Shown piece by piece: positions 7,129 to 16,907 of a DNA stretch of 32,638 nt. Positions within the stretch are counted from its first letter, which is position 1; every line of letters begins with the position of its first letter. The notes beneath the pieces are model-generated. The model was given only the letters and a program-made list of their open reading frames with translations. It made no database searches and had not been told where the DNA came from. This DNA is from an uncultured bacterium (lineage in GTDB: Bacteria; Patescibacteriota; Minisyncoccia; Minisyncoccales; JAQTVQ01). The translations under genes and the position numbers were made by a program. The DNA lies in NCBI GenBank assembly GCA_903839905.1, contig CAIMDX010000069.1:1-32638 (forward strand), written 5' to 3'.

Positions 7129-8400
7129 TTATAAATTAGAATTTAACAAATTAATAAATTCTTCTTTTTCTTTGAACGGGCCGATCAAAGCCAAATTCAA
7201 CTTCTCCGGCTTAAAAATATCCTGGGCAACCGCCAAAATTTCTTCGGCTGTTACGCTGTTAATCTTAGCAAATATATCTTCCGGAGTTAAGATTTCCCCC
7301 TCCAGTAATTCCTGGTCGGCATAGAAAGAAGCTAACGATTCGGAAGACTCCAAAGACATTGCCATCCTCCCCTTAATGATTTCTTTTGCTTTTTTCAACT
7401 CTTCAGCCGGAACTTTTTCTTGAGATATTATCTTATACTCTTTTAATATAGCGGCTATTCCTTCTCCCACTCTGGTATTATCAAGACCAATCCTGGTTAC
7501 CAAACAGCCGGTATCGGGATCCGATTCGGCGCTAGTGGACAGGTAATAAGAAAGGCCGAGTTTCTCCCTGATATTCATAAACATCCTTGAGCTGAAACCT
7601 TTACCTAAAACCACGCTTAATAAACTAAAAGCATATCTGCGGCTATCAGATATCTTATAGCCTCTTGTTCCCAACATCATATGCGCTTGATCGGTTTTCT
7701 TCTCATAAAGAGAAACCATCGGCTTATCCTGGATCTCTAAAACTTTTTCTTTCTGCGGAGCTTCTTCCTTCTTGAAGGATTTGAAATGCTCCTCCACTTT
7801 AGATAGAATATCTCTTTCGTCAATCCCGCCCGCAACGCATACCACCGTATTGGCTGGAGAATAATTTTTTTGCTTATAAGAAACTAATTTTTCTCTGTTA
7901 ATCCCGGACAAACTCTCCCTGTTCCCGATAATCGGGCGGCCGGCGGCGCAATCGCCGTAAAGGAGATCTATCCAAAGGTCTTCAATATGGATCTTGGGAT
8001 CGTCCAAATACATATTCAGTTCTTCAGTGATAACTTTCCTCTCCTTCTCTATTTCATTCTGCGGCAAAAGCGGATTCAAAAAAATATCAGCCGTAAGATC
8101 CAGCGCCAGCTCAAAATTTTCATTCCTCGCTTTGCCCCAATAACCGGTATAGTCGTAGCCCGTGAAGGCATTGGAAATTCCCCCCACCTTGTCCATGGCT
8201 TCCATTATATCTTTTTTATCCGGCCGTTTTTTACTGCCGTTAAAAACCATATGCTCCAAAAAATGCGAAATGCCATTGATCTCTTTGGGTTCGTATTTGG
8301 AACCCGTTCCGGTCAGCACTAAAACCGTCACAGTCTGGCTGTTCTCTTGAGGAGCAGCAATGATTCGCAATCCGTTGGGCAGGGTAATTTTTTTGTACAT
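7129..8400 (-). CDS. M16 family zinc peptidase
   Basis: Insulinase/processing-peptidase family protein, 423 aa. The inverted zinc motif HFLEH (46-50) and the downstream Glu (ITEELN, 124-129, about 76 residues later) form the metal site. The C-terminal half has the family's RY-type region (GFSSRMFMNIREKLGLSYYL, about 264-283). The length matches single-chain bacterial M16B proteins (YmxG-like) that probably act as dimers on peptides. No signal peptide, so cytoplasmic. Start ATG at 8400 without clear Shine-Dalgarno, downstream of a long palindrome. First gene of an operon with the AI-2E permease and rsmI. The substrate is unknown. Confidence 0.92.
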   Translation of the reverse strand: MYKKITLPNGLRIIAAPQENSQTVTVLVLTGTGSKYEPKEINGISHFLEHMVFNGSKKRPDKKDIMEAMDKVGGISNAFTGYDYTGYWGKARNENFELALDLTADIFLNPLLPQNEIEKERKVITEELNMYLDDPKIHIEDLWIDLLYGDCAAGRPIIGNRESLSGINREKLVSYKQKNYSPANTVVCVAGGIDERDILSKVEEHFKSFKKEEAPQKEKVLEIQDKPMVSLYEKKTDQAHMMLGTRGYKISDSRRYAFSLLSVVLGKGFSSRMFMNIREKLGLSYYLSTSAESDPDTGCLVTRIGLDNTRVGEGIAAILKEYKIISQEKVPAEELKKAKEIIKGRMAMSLESSESLASFYADQELLEGEILTPEDIFAKINSVTAEEILAVAQDIFKPEKLNLALIGPFKEKEEFINLLNSNL

Positions 8401-8437
8401 CAGTTGTTTAAATTTCTAATTACTAATATCTAATTAA

Positions 8438-8570
8438 GCCCCAATGTCCAAATCCCAAAACCCAACCAAGCCCCAAACCCTAATGACCAAATCGTTCGTT
8501 TTAGCCTGCCGGCAGGCAGGGATTTTAGAAATTGGGATTTGGTTGGTCATTGGACATTGGGATTTGGGAT
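8438..8570. repeat. word-shuffled inverted repeat (CCCAAT/CCAAAT type)
   Basis: The left half is composed of words such as CCCAATGTCCAAATCCC and AATGACCAAATC; the right half holds their complements in different order (GATTTGGTTGGTCATTGG, ACATTGGGATTTGGG). The centre is a perfect GCCTGCCGGCAGGC palindrome (8504-8517). It fills the gap between M16 and glyS. No coding potential seen. Confidence 0.75.
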
Positions 8571-8578
8571 TTTAGAAG

Positions 8579-10006
8579 CTAGCATCCAAATTTTTCCTTT
8601 AATAATCCGACCAACTCCGCTATCTTCACCCTTTCCTGCTGCATAGTATCCCTGTCTCTCAAAGTAACATCATTATTTTGCAGGGTATCAAAGTCCACTG
8701 TTACGGCATACGGAACGCCGACTTCGTCCAAGCGGCGATAGCGGCGGCCGATGGAACCTGTTTCGTCGTATCGGCACATAAAAAGTTTTTTAAGCGTCTC
8801 GTGGATTTCTTTGGCTTTGGCGACTAATTCAGGCTTGTTTTTTAAAAGTGGCAAGACTGCTACCTTAACAGGCGCCAGGTTTTTAGTAAACCTCAAAATC
8901 GTTTCCGCTTCTTTTACAGCTTCCGTAGTCTGGGTCCGACCTCCTTGGATTTCTTCAAAAGAATCGCACAGAACCGCGAAAAACAGCCTTTCCACTCCGC
9001 AGGAAGGCTCTATCACAAAAGGAATGTAAGAACTTTTATCCGTTTCGTCAAAATATTTCAAATCCGTTCCCGAAAACTTTTCGTGGCGGCCAAGATCAAA
9101 ATCGCGGCGGTTGGCAATACCTTCAATCTCCGCCCATCCCCAAGGAAATTTATACTCCACATCCACGCAAGCCTTGGCGTAATGGGCTAATTCATCTGGG
9201 CGGTGCGGCCTGAATCTTAAATTTTCTTCTTTTAAGCCAAGGTCTTCTACATACCAGCGCATCCTTTCCTTGGTCCAGTATTCAAAAGCTTTATCGTCTT
9301 CGCCGGGTTTGATAAAATATTCCAATTCCATTTGCTCAAACTCGCGGCTACGAAAAATAAAATTGCCGGGAGTGATTTCGTTGCGGAAAGCTTTGCCGAT
9401 CTGGGCAATGCCGAAAGGAAGTTTTACTCTTTGCGTGTCCAAAATATTTTTATAACTGGCGAAAATTCCTTGGGCTGTTTCCGGACGCAAATAGGCCACT
9501 GAAGCGCTGTCCTCAACCGGACCGACAAAAGTCCTAAACATCAAATTAAATTTGCGCGGCGCGGCCAGCTCTCCTCCACAATCAGGGCATTTGGCGCTGG
9601 CCAAAACTTTAGCCATCTGATTGATATCCGCCGTGTCTTTGACTTCTTCGTCCGTAAAACCAAGCTTCTTAAGCTCGCCGGAATCTCTTAATTTTTCCAT
9701 CAAATGATCGGCTCTGAATCTTTTATGGCAAGCTTTGCATTCCGATAAAGGATCAGAAAACTCCGTGGTATGCCCGGAAGCTTCCCAAATTCTCGGGCTC
9801 ATAATAATTGAACTGTCCAAACCGACGATATCGTCTCTTTTCTGGACCAAAGCCCTCCACCAAGTCTTTTTAATATTATTTTTCAGTTCCGTTCCCAAAG
9901 GGCCAAAGTCAAAAAACCCGCCAAAACCGCCGTAAATTTCGGAACTCGGAAAAACAAGTCCCCGCCTCTTAATCAAAGAAAGAATCTTTGCCGCTGTATC
10001 TTCCAT
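8579..10006 (-). CDS. glyS: glycyl-tRNA synthetase, dimeric (eukaryote/archaea-like) type
   Basis: Charges tRNA-Gly (class II, alpha2 form, not the tetrameric GlyQ/GlyS form). The 475-aa protein shows the N-terminal GRS signature (GLVFPSSEIYGG, 16-27), a CKAC (90-93)/CPDC (140-143) zinc-like insertion, the glycine-site RPETAQG (174-180), class II motif 2 (FRNEITPGNFIFRSREFEQ, 207-225) and motif 3 (EPSCGVERLFFAVL), then the anticodon-binding domain. Start: ATG at 10006; a TTG at 10051 would add 15 Lys/Arg/Gly-rich residues outside the conserved domain and is less likely. It follows the anchored surface protein gene by 76 nt. Some databases call this form glyQS. Confidence 0.95.
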   Translation of the reverse strand: MEDTAAKILSLIKRRGLVFPSSEIYGGFGGFFDFGPLGTELKNNIKKTWWRALVQKRDDIVGLDSSIIMSPRIWEASGHTTEFSDPLSECKACHKRFRADHLMEKLRDSGELKKLGFTDEEVKDTADINQMAKVLASAKCPDCGGELAAPRKFNLMFRTFVGPVEDSASVAYLRPETAQGIFASYKNILDTQRVKLPFGIAQIGKAFRNEITPGNFIFRSREFEQMELEYFIKPGEDDKAFEYWTKERMRWYVEDLGLKEENLRFRPHRPDELAHYAKACVDVEYKFPWGWAEIEGIANRRDFDLGRHEKFSGTDLKYFDETDKSSYIPFVIEPSCGVERLFFAVLCDSFEEIQGGRTQTTEAVKEAETILRFTKNLAPVKVAVLPLLKNKPELVAKAKEIHETLKKLFMCRYDETGSIGRRYRRLDEVGVPYAVTVDFDTLQNNDVTLRDRDTMQQERVKIAELVGLLKEKFGC

Positions 10007-10082
10007 AGCCTTTGGGCCCTTCCCTTTACCTCTTTTGGCTTTCGCCTGCAAGGTTAAAGTTTGCCGGGTTTTATTGATTATT

Positions 10083-11714
10083 TTATTTAACTTTTGCTTG
10101 CAATGGCAGTATTTTCGAAGACAAAACAGTCTTGGTCCATTGGTCTTCTCCGGAAACCTGGACAGTATCTAAAACAGGAACATCTTTGCCTGTATCCTCT
10201 GTTTTTGGAATAACGGAAAGCTGAAAAGCGCACGATTTCGGTTCTGTTAAAATCCCTGATCCCGCTTCCAAATCTCCAACCTGCCATAATATCTCCCGCG
10301 ACTGCGAATCATAAGTCAGCCCGGAATTTTCTTGCGGCCAAATCTTTCCGGTAAAAATTACTCCTTCCGGCAAAGTCGTTCTAATCTTTACATTCTTAAC
10401 ATCATTATAAGAATTAGTGATCTTCCAAACTAGGGCGAAAGTATTAGCCAGGCCCGGCTCTAAAGGAATAGTTCCTCCGCTCACAAAATATTTGCTATCC
10501 AGTGAAAGCTCTTCCTGCCCTTTCAGAGTAGAGGATACTTTATTGGTAAAACTTTCGTTCAGCTGGCTTATTGTAATTTTATTTGTTATTTCCGGATTCT
10601 TATCCGCCAAAGTCTGTATCGGCCATTCATTTTTTAAGTTTATCCAAAATTCCACTTTCCCTTCTTCACCTTTATCCAAATACTGCAACTGCGGAACTTT
10701 CTTTCCATCCCAAATGATGGAATTATCTCCAGTGCCAAAATTACCTTCAGGCGCCTTGATTGAATTGAAATCAAAACTTTTTCCGTCTAATCTAGAAATC
10801 AAAACCAAATCGGTCAAAGGATCCTCGCCTATATTGCGGAAAAAAATCTCATAGTGCAACATATCGCCAGGCACAGCCGTATATTGAGGGCTGCCGTTAA
10901 TCTGCTGCGAGATATACAGACCCGGTGCGGAAATTTCAACTCCTTTTATAGCTTCTGCTAACGGAATAAAATCGCCATCCTGCCAAATGCCGATCTGCGC
11001 TTTAAAAATTTTCTGTTCTTTCGCCTCGCCACTGACTTTGCCTGAAATTTCTATCCTTCCCCCCTCGCCTTCGTTAAGATTAGCGATGTTCCATTGATTC
11101 TGGTCCAATGCCTGCGGCTTGGCCGAAACAAAATCAAAACCGGACGGATACTGAATCTGGCAGGTCAAATCGGCCAGCGGATAGGAAATATTAGACCAGT
11201 AATTTATTTTAAAAGTAAAAGGCTTGCCGGCCGCCACCGAAGAGGGAAGATCAAGCGTAAAATTTAAAGAGGCTTTTTCCACGATCGTAGTAAAAGTCGT
11301 AGAAACTTCATTCCGGGTATTTAATCCTTTGGGCTGGAAAGTTAAAACTGCTTTGGCGGTCCTTGCCTCTCCTTCCTTGGCCAAAAGCCTGGCCGAAAAA
11401 ACAAAACTACGCTCTTCTCCAGGATAAATATCCCCTTTCAACTGAGCGGAAGACATCCTTTGGATCCTGTCTCCGCCGTCTTCTAAAATGGAGTTTTTGG
11501 GAAATTCAAAAGAAAGCTCTGGACTTTCGGCCCTAATCGTTCCGTTGTTCTTGAATTTAACGATATATTCTATTTTGTCTCCCAGGGCGGCCTTTTGCGC
11601 TCCCAGTATTTCAAGCTTGATCGTTTCCTTGGAATAAGAACTCTGCTTCCACAAATAAAAACTGCCGGCCAAAATTAAAATAAGAACTGCGAAAATGAGA
11701 ATAATTTTTTTCAT
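10083..11714 (-). CDS. membrane-anchored repeat-domain surface protein (DUF11/CARDB-like)
   Basis: A 543-aa exported protein. Residues 1-22 are a short cytoplasmic KK plus one hydrophobic segment; with no cleavage motif or cysteine it probably stays anchored. The rest is made of Ig-like beta domains in the style of DUF11/CARDB repeats: phrases such as YIVKFKNNGTIRAESPEL, INYWSNISYPLADL, YEIFFRNIGEDPLTDL and VWKITNSYNDVKNVKI recur about every 120 residues, each beginning a new domain (near 50, 170, 285 and 430). Such proteins are structural or adhesive parts of the envelope. Located between ileS (75 nt) and glyS (76 nt), an odd neighbourhood for an envelope gene. No Shine-Dalgarno. The function is inferred from domain style only. 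Confidence 0.75.
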   Translation of the reverse strand: MKKIILIFAVLILILAGSFYLWKQSSYSKETIKLEILGAQKAALGDKIEYIVKFKNNGTIRAESPELSFEFPKNSILEDGGDRIQRMSSAQLKGDIYPGEERSFVFSARLLAKEGEARTAKAVLTFQPKGLNTRNEVSTTFTTIVEKASLNFTLDLPSSVAAGKPFTFKINYWSNISYPLADLTCQIQYPSGFDFVSAKPQALDQNQWNIANLNEGEGGRIEISGKVSGEAKEQKIFKAQIGIWQDGDFIPLAEAIKGVEISAPGLYISQQINGSPQYTAVPGDMLHYEIFFRNIGEDPLTDLVLISRLDGKSFDFNSIKAPEGNFGTGDNSIIWDGKKVPQLQYLDKGEEGKVEFWINLKNEWPIQTLADKNPEITNKITISQLNESFTNKVSSTLKGQEELSLDSKYFVSGGTIPLEPGLANTFALVWKITNSYNDVKNVKIRTTLPEGVIFTGKIWPQENSGLTYDSQSREILWQVGDLEAGSGILTEPKSCAFQLSVIPKTEDTGKDVPVLDTVQVSGEDQWTKTVLSSKILPLQAKVK

Positions 11715-11788
11715 TTTATTTTTTTCAAAAACTCTTTTCCTCTCCGGCGCGCGGCAAAGAAAAAAAGCCCTTTATTCCAACTTATTTG

Positions 11789-14665
11789 TTATTTGTTTGC
11801 TGTTTCAACGGCTAGCCAAAGCTCGTCGCCGCCGATCTTTACTTTCTTTTGCAGTTTGATATTTGCATCTTCTCCGCTCAATTCTATTTTTACGGCAATC
11901 ACATCTTTAGCCAAAATTTCCTTGTTTTTTTCTAAAATTTTATTAAGAAAATCGCTCCCATTGAATTTTACCAGAATTTCGTCTTTTGGGGTAAGGCCGG
12001 CTTCTTTTCTGATCTGCTGAATCTGCCTGGCGATCTCGCGGAGGGTTCCTTCTTCTCTCAGCTCAGGAGTAAGCTTTGTATCTAACTCTATCTCCTTTTC
12101 AAACTGCTCGCAAAAAGAAACCTTTTTGACATTGACCTCTTCTTTTATCAGTTCCCAAAAAGAAACATTGCTTTGAATATTTTCCGAAGCTTTTCTAATT
12201 TTCAATTCGGCCAGTGGCTGTTTGACCTTTATTCCTGTTTCCGATCTTAAGCGCAAAGCCTCGGTAATGATATTTCTTGTCTCATCCATGTCCGCCTCCA
12301 GCTTCGTATCAATAAGGTCCTGGCTGAAAATAGGCCAATCTGACAAATGGACCGATTCTTTGTCTCCGCCAATCGTTTTATAGATATATTCTGAAATAAA
12401 AGGAGCGAACGGAGCTAAAATTTTGGCTGTCTGAAAAAGAACGAAACCGAATGTCTTGATGCCTTCAGCGTCTCCTTCCTTAAACCTGCCTCTTGATCTT
12501 CTTAAATACCAAGTTGAAAGATCATTAATAAATCCTTCAATATTCCTAGCAGCTGAAACAACATCATAGCCGTCCATTTTTTCGGTAGTTTCTTTAATAA
12601 AACGATTGAGCTTGGACAAAATCCATTTGTCTAAAATATGTCGGCTTTGAGGCAAAGAAAAATCCGCCTGCCCTTGCTGGTAAGTTTTATAAAAAGAATA
12701 AACATTCAAAAGCAACAGAATATTTTTTTGGTAGGTTTCTTTCAAATCTTTCTCGGAAAAAAACAAGTCCTCTCCCTTCATTACCAAAGAAGACATTAAA
12801 TAAAGCCTTAAAGAATCGGCGCCGTATTTTTCTATCGCTTCCCATGGATCAGGAAAATTCTTTTTAGATTTTGAAAGCTTTTCCCCTTTTTCGTTAAGAA
12901 CCGTACCGGTCGTAACAACATTTTCAAACGGAACTTTGTCAAAAAGAATGGTTGACATCACATGCATGACATAAAACCAAGCTCTGGTTTGGGCGATATA
13001 TTCGGCCACAAACTGTGCGGGTAAGCGTTTTGCGAAAGCTTCTTTGTTTTCAAAAGGATAATGCAATTCGGCAAAAGGCATTGAAGCGGATTCCACCCAG
13101 CAGTCAATTACTTCCGGAACCCTTTCCATCAAACAGCCGCAAGCGCAAGGAAAATTGACCTCGTCAACAAACGGTCTGTGCAAATCTTCTACTTTCTTGC
13201 CGCTCAATTTTTCCAGCTCGGCAATGGAACCAACGACTTCCAACTTGCCGCATTCCTTACATCTCCAAATCGGCAAGGGCGAAGCCCAATAACGATTTCT
13301 GGAAATATTCCAATCAGGCGCGGATTCCAATCCTTTTTTAAAACGGCCATATTTCAAATGCTCCGGATGCCAATTAATGTTTTCATTCAGCTCAATCAGC
13401 CGGCTTTTTATTTTTTGGATATTGATAAACCAAGCCGGAATGGCGTTGTAATACAAGGCTGTTCCGCATCTCCAGCAAAAAGGATAAGGATGCGTGGTTT
13501 TTTCCGTTTTATAAAGCAAATTTCTTTGAACCAGGTCTTTTTTAATAAATTCATCGGACTCTTTGAATTTTTTCCCTTGAATAAATTCCGGGGCTTCTTC
13601 AATAAACCTGCCTTTATTGTTCAATAACGATAAAACCGGCAAGCCGAATTTTATTCCAAGATTGTAGTCGTCTTCGCCGTAAGCCGGAGCGATATGCACG
13701 ATGCCTGTTCCATCTTCGGCCGTCACAAAATCAGCAGGCAAAACTTTATAAACTTTTGCCGCTTCTTCTTCGTTTAATTTAGCTTTATAGAGCGGCTCGT
13801 AAGACAGCCCTACCAAATCTTTTCCGCTGATTTCTTTTATTATATTTCCTTCCAAGCCGTAATTTTTCGCCCTGTTTTTGGCCAAGATAAAATATTCTTC
13901 TGCCTCTTTAACCAAAACATATATAAATTCCGGATTGACGGCCAAGGCAAGATTGGACGGCAAAGTCCAAGGAGTGGTTGTCCAGGCTAATAAAGAGGCT
14001 TTTGATAATTCCGAATCGCTGCTCTTGACCTTGAATTTAACGATCACCGATTCTTCGGTCAGCTCTTTATAGCTGTTGTCCATCGCCACCTCAAAATTGG
14101 AAAGAGGCGTTTCGCATCTTGGACAATAAAGTAAAACTTTTTTTCCTTCATAGATCAATCCTTTCTTCCAAATTTCTTTGATTGCCCACCAAACGGATTC
14201 AATATAAGAATTGTCCATCGTTTTATAGGAATTCTCAAAATCAATGAACCTGCCGATTCTTTCAATCATTTTTCCCCAATCATGCGCGTAGGTTAAAACA
14301 TTTTCGCGGCAAGTCTGGTTAAAAGTATTGATGCCGATTTCTTCAATTTGTTTTTTACCGGAAATTTTCAATTTTTCCTCAACTATATTTTCAATGGGCA
14401 GGCCGTGGCAATCCCAGCCCCAGCGGCGGGCAACAAAGCGGCCCTTCATGGTCCAATAGCGGGGCACCACATCTTTGATGGTTGAAGCTAAAATATGGCC
14501 GTAATGAGGCAGGCCAGTGGCAAACGGAGGGCCGTCGTAAAAATTAAAAACAGGGCAATTTTTTCTTTGCTCCATTGATTTTTCAAAAATTCCATTTTCC
14601 TTCCAAAATTCTATGACCTCTTTTTCCCGTTTGGAGGGATCGTTTTCACCTCCTTCAAAAACCAT
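11789..14665 (-). CDS. ileS: isoleucyl-tRNA synthetase, eukaryote-like type
   Basis: Charges tRNA-Ile and edits misactivated valine. The 958-aa class I enzyme has the HIGH motif as HYGH (54-57) within DGPPFATGLPHYGH, the editing domain (WTTTPWTLP 228-236; GTGIVHIAPAYGEDDY 319-334), zinc-type Cys pairs (CWRC 397-400, CKEC 469-472, CACGC 507-511) and the KMSKS motif as KLSKS (596-600). The ARRWGWDCHGLPIE wording places it with the eukaryote/archaea-like IleRS clade, which in some bacteria is linked to mupirocin tolerance; tolerance here is inference. Upstream I see no T-box (no TGGNACCGCG). Start ATG at 14665. Next gene downstream is the anchored surface protein. Confidence 0.97.
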   Translation of the reverse strand: MVFEGGENDPSKREKEVIEFWKENGIFEKSMEQRKNCPVFNFYDGPPFATGLPHYGHILASTIKDVVPRYWTMKGRFVARRWGWDCHGLPIENIVEEKLKISGKKQIEEIGINTFNQTCRENVLTYAHDWGKMIERIGRFIDFENSYKTMDNSYIESVWWAIKEIWKKGLIYEGKKVLLYCPRCETPLSNFEVAMDNSYKELTEESVIVKFKVKSSDSELSKASLLAWTTTPWTLPSNLALAVNPEFIYVLVKEAEEYFILAKNRAKNYGLEGNIIKEISGKDLVGLSYEPLYKAKLNEEEAAKVYKVLPADFVTAEDGTGIVHIAPAYGEDDYNLGIKFGLPVLSLLNNKGRFIEEAPEFIQGKKFKESDEFIKKDLVQRNLLYKTEKTTHPYPFCWRCGTALYYNAIPAWFINIQKIKSRLIELNENINWHPEHLKYGRFKKGLESAPDWNISRNRYWASPLPIWRCKECGKLEVVGSIAELEKLSGKKVEDLHRPFVDEVNFPCACGCLMERVPEVIDCWVESASMPFAELHYPFENKEAFAKRLPAQFVAEYIAQTRAWFYVMHVMSTILFDKVPFENVVTTGTVLNEKGEKLSKSKKNFPDPWEAIEKYGADSLRLYLMSSLVMKGEDLFFSEKDLKETYQKNILLLLNVYSFYKTYQQGQADFSLPQSRHILDKWILSKLNRFIKETTEKMDGYDVVSAARNIEGFINDLSTWYLRRSRGRFKEGDAEGIKTFGFVLFQTAKILAPFAPFISEYIYKTIGGDKESVHLSDWPIFSQDLIDTKLEADMDETRNIITEALRLRSETGIKVKQPLAELKIRKASENIQSNVSFWELIKEEVNVKKVSFCEQFEKEIELDTKLTPELREEGTLREIARQIQQIRKEAGLTPKDEILVKFNGSDFLNKILEKNKEILAKDVIAVKIELSGEDANIKLQKKVKIGGDELWLAVETANK

Positions 14666-14931
14666 ATTTTTTGTTTGATTTTAAACTCTTAAAAATTAAA
14701 AAAATACTAATAGCCTTTACTATCTATTATCTGTCTTATTCTGAGTTTCAACGATAATTTGCCCATTTTTAGACAAATTAAACTCTATTTCTGTTCTGCT
14801 AGAGAATAAAATATACCGTAAGCCTATACAATTTGTCCTCTATAAATTTCTTAGCACCTTTGCCTCTTTTTTTCAATTAAAGGATATCAACAGCTCAATA
14901 TAAAAGAACGGCAAATGCCGTTCTCTCTCAC
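14666..14931. other. non-coding gap upstream of ileS
   Basis: An AT-rich stretch with no supported gene. The minus strand holds a ~38-codon open stretch (about 14730-14850) ending ...NGQIIVETQNKTDNR, without an ATG or ribosome site; it could be the tail of a decayed gene. A second perfect hairpin, GAACGGCA/TGCCGTTC (14906-14923), follows the argS terminator and is followed by TTTTA on the minus strand. Confidence 0.5.
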
Positions 14932-14962
14932 AAAAAATCTTACACGGATTTCACCCGTGTAA
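14932..14962 (-). terminator. argS terminator
   Basis: Minus strand: TTACACGG / CCGTGTAA (14940-14947 with 14955-14962), 7-nt loop, then GATTTTTT. It starts 14 nt after the argS stop. Confidence 0.85.
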
Positions 14963-14975
14963 TATTTTCCACTTT

Positions 14976-16745
14976 TTACATCCTCTCCGGCGCTTTGATG
15001 CCTAAAAGAGTAAGGCTGTTTTTTAAAATTTGGGCTGTGGCTTTGGTCAACGCCAAGCGGAATATTTTTTGCTCTTTCTTCTCGGCGTTCAAGATCGGCA
15101 GTTTTTCGTAAAGCAAATTATATTTTTGCGCCAACTCGTAAGCAAAATTGCACAAAAGATTCGGCGAAAACAACTTGGCCGCTTCGGCCACGATCTCCGG
15201 AAATTTAAAAAGCATGCCCAAAACCGCCCTCTCCTCCACCGCCATCTCAACAACTTCCCGAGGGTCTAACCCTCGGCGATTTTTTGCTTTGCTTAGAAGG
15301 CTTTGACAGCGGGCGATGACATATTGCAAGTATGGCCCGGAATTGCCTTTAAGGTTCAACATTTTGTCCCAATCAAAGATAATTTCTTTGGAATAATGCT
15401 GGGAAAGGTCATTGTATTTTATCGCTCCTATTCCCACCATCTCGGAAATCTGCTGTTTCTCTTTATCTTTGAGATTTTTATTTTGTTCCGATCCTGATAT
15501 TAATTTTTCCGCGCGGACAATAGCCTCATTTAAAACCTCTTCCAAATGGATGGTCTGCCCCTTGCGCGTGGAAAATTTTCCTTCGGCTGTACGATAGAGC
15601 CCGTGTCCTATATGAACAAACTGGCTTTTTTGAGCCCAGCCCAAAAGTTCAGAGGCCAAAAAGAACTGCCGGACATGCAAGGCTTGTTCGGATCCGATCT
15701 CATAAATGAACAAATCAGGATGCCATTGCTTGATACGGTATTTAATAGCAGCCAAGTCGCGGGAAAAATAAGTGGAAGTTTCATTTGATTTCAAAAACAT
15801 AGCCGGAGGCAAAACTTCGTTCGGATATTCAAAAATCAAGGCGCCCTGGCTTTCTTTGGCCAAACCTTTTTCTTTGGCTTCATTGATCACTTCTGCGATT
15901 TTGTCCAAATAGAAACTTTCTCCTATCGCGTGATCTATTTTTACGCCGAGCAGGCCATAAATTCTGTTAAATTCTTTCAGGCTTGTCTTTACGCAAGCAA
16001 TCCAGATCATTTTAGCGGTTTTGTCTCCATCCTCAAGCTTTTTAAACCATTGACGGCCATAATCTGCCATTTCCGGCTTGCCTTCCGCTTCCTGGTGAAA
16101 TTCAACATATATTTTTTCAAAATCAGCTAAAGTCAATTTACCCAAAATCTTAACCGCCTCTTTAGAAGAAGCCCCCTTTAATTTTTTTTCAAAAAGCTGA
16201 TAGCTTAATTTGCCAAATTGCGTACCCCAGTCCCCTAAATGATTGATGCCTATCGTTTTCCATCCCAAAAAACCGTATAGATTATAGATGGCCTGGCCGA
16301 TGATCGTTGACCGCAAATGGCCGATACCGAAAGGCTTGGCAATATTGACCGCAGAATATTCAACTAAAACCGCTTTGTTATTTTTTTTACCGCGGCCGTA
16401 ATTATTTTCTTCTTTCAATATTTTTTCCAGTTCTCCCAATAAAAATTTTTCGGAAACATAAAAATTAAGAAACCCGGGCGCCGCGATTTCTATCCGCTCA
16501 AACTCAATTGGATGCTGTTTCTCTATTTCCTTCTTTAAAATTTCGGCTATTTCCATTGGATTTTTTCCAATCAATTTGCCTATTTGCAAAGCCAAACCAG
16601 TCGCATAATCGCCGCGCCCGTAATCGGGATAATCAATCTTAATTTTAGCCAAATCAAAATCAGCCGGCACAATACCTTCTGATTGCAATAATCTAATGGC
16701 TTCTTTCAATAAAAAATTTAATTGTTCTTTAAGAGTGGCTACCAT
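14976..16745 (-). CDS. argS: arginyl-tRNA synthetase
   Basis: Charges tRNA-Arg (class I). The 589-aa protein has the N-terminal tRNA D-loop binding (Add1) domain (1-105), the HIGH motif in NIAKPFGIGHLRST (134-147), the family hallmark NHLGDWGTQFGKL (168-180), the KMSKS-equivalent FSTRKGQTIHLEEV (about 386-400), and a helical DALR anticodon-binding domain at the C-terminus ending ...TLLGIKAPERM, the usual family ending. Start ATG at 16745; no Shine-Dalgarno, directly downstream of an AT-rich inverted repeat. It has its own terminator 14 nt after the stop. Confidence 0.97.
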   Translation of the reverse strand: MVATLKEQLNFLLKEAIRLLQSEGIVPADFDLAKIKIDYPDYGRGDYATGLALQIGKLIGKNPMEIAEILKKEIEKQHPIEFERIEIAAPGFLNFYVSEKFLLGELEKILKEENNYGRGKKNNKAVLVEYSAVNIAKPFGIGHLRSTIIGQAIYNLYGFLGWKTIGINHLGDWGTQFGKLSYQLFEKKLKGASSKEAVKILGKLTLADFEKIYVEFHQEAEGKPEMADYGRQWFKKLEDGDKTAKMIWIACVKTSLKEFNRIYGLLGVKIDHAIGESFYLDKIAEVINEAKEKGLAKESQGALIFEYPNEVLPPAMFLKSNETSTYFSRDLAAIKYRIKQWHPDLFIYEIGSEQALHVRQFFLASELLGWAQKSQFVHIGHGLYRTAEGKFSTRKGQTIHLEEVLNEAIVRAEKLISGSEQNKNLKDKEKQQISEMVGIGAIKYNDLSQHYSKEIIFDWDKMLNLKGNSGPYLQYVIARCQSLLSKAKNRRGLDPREVVEMAVEERAVLGMLFKFPEIVAEAAKLFSPNLLCNFAYELAQKYNLLYEKLPILNAEKKEQKIFRLALTKATAQILKNSLTLLGIKAPERM

Positions 16746-16749
16746 AAAA

Positions 16750-16875
16750 AACTAATGTAAAATTGAAAAATCAAAATGTAAAATGATAAATTAAAATTAT
16801 AAAATTTCCGTTTTAAGCATTTTGAAACTTTGCATTGTCATTTTGATTTTTGATTTTTACATTTTGAATTAAAGC
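16750..16875. repeat. word-shuffled inverted repeat (AAAATTG/AAAATGT type)
   Basis: The left half repeats AAAATTG, AAAATCAAAATG and TAAAATG; the right half holds the complementary words CATTTTGA, TTTTTGATTTTTACATTTTG. It is the AT-only counterpart of the repeats at 8438 and 23237. It lies directly upstream of argS. Confidence 0.65.
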
Positions 16876-16907
16876 TTGGGAAAATCTAACCTACTATCAT
16901 GCTGCCT

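Noticed and set aside
14666..14931. T-box riboswitch upstream of ileS
   Set aside because: No TGGNACCGCG T-box sequence or specifier-stem layout could be found.
3418..16745. Many plus-strand reading frames of 60-160 codons opposite metG, ileS, argS, M16 and glyS
   Set aside because: All are antisense shadows of well-identified genes, rich in Phe, Arg, Pro or Cys and without recognisable domains.
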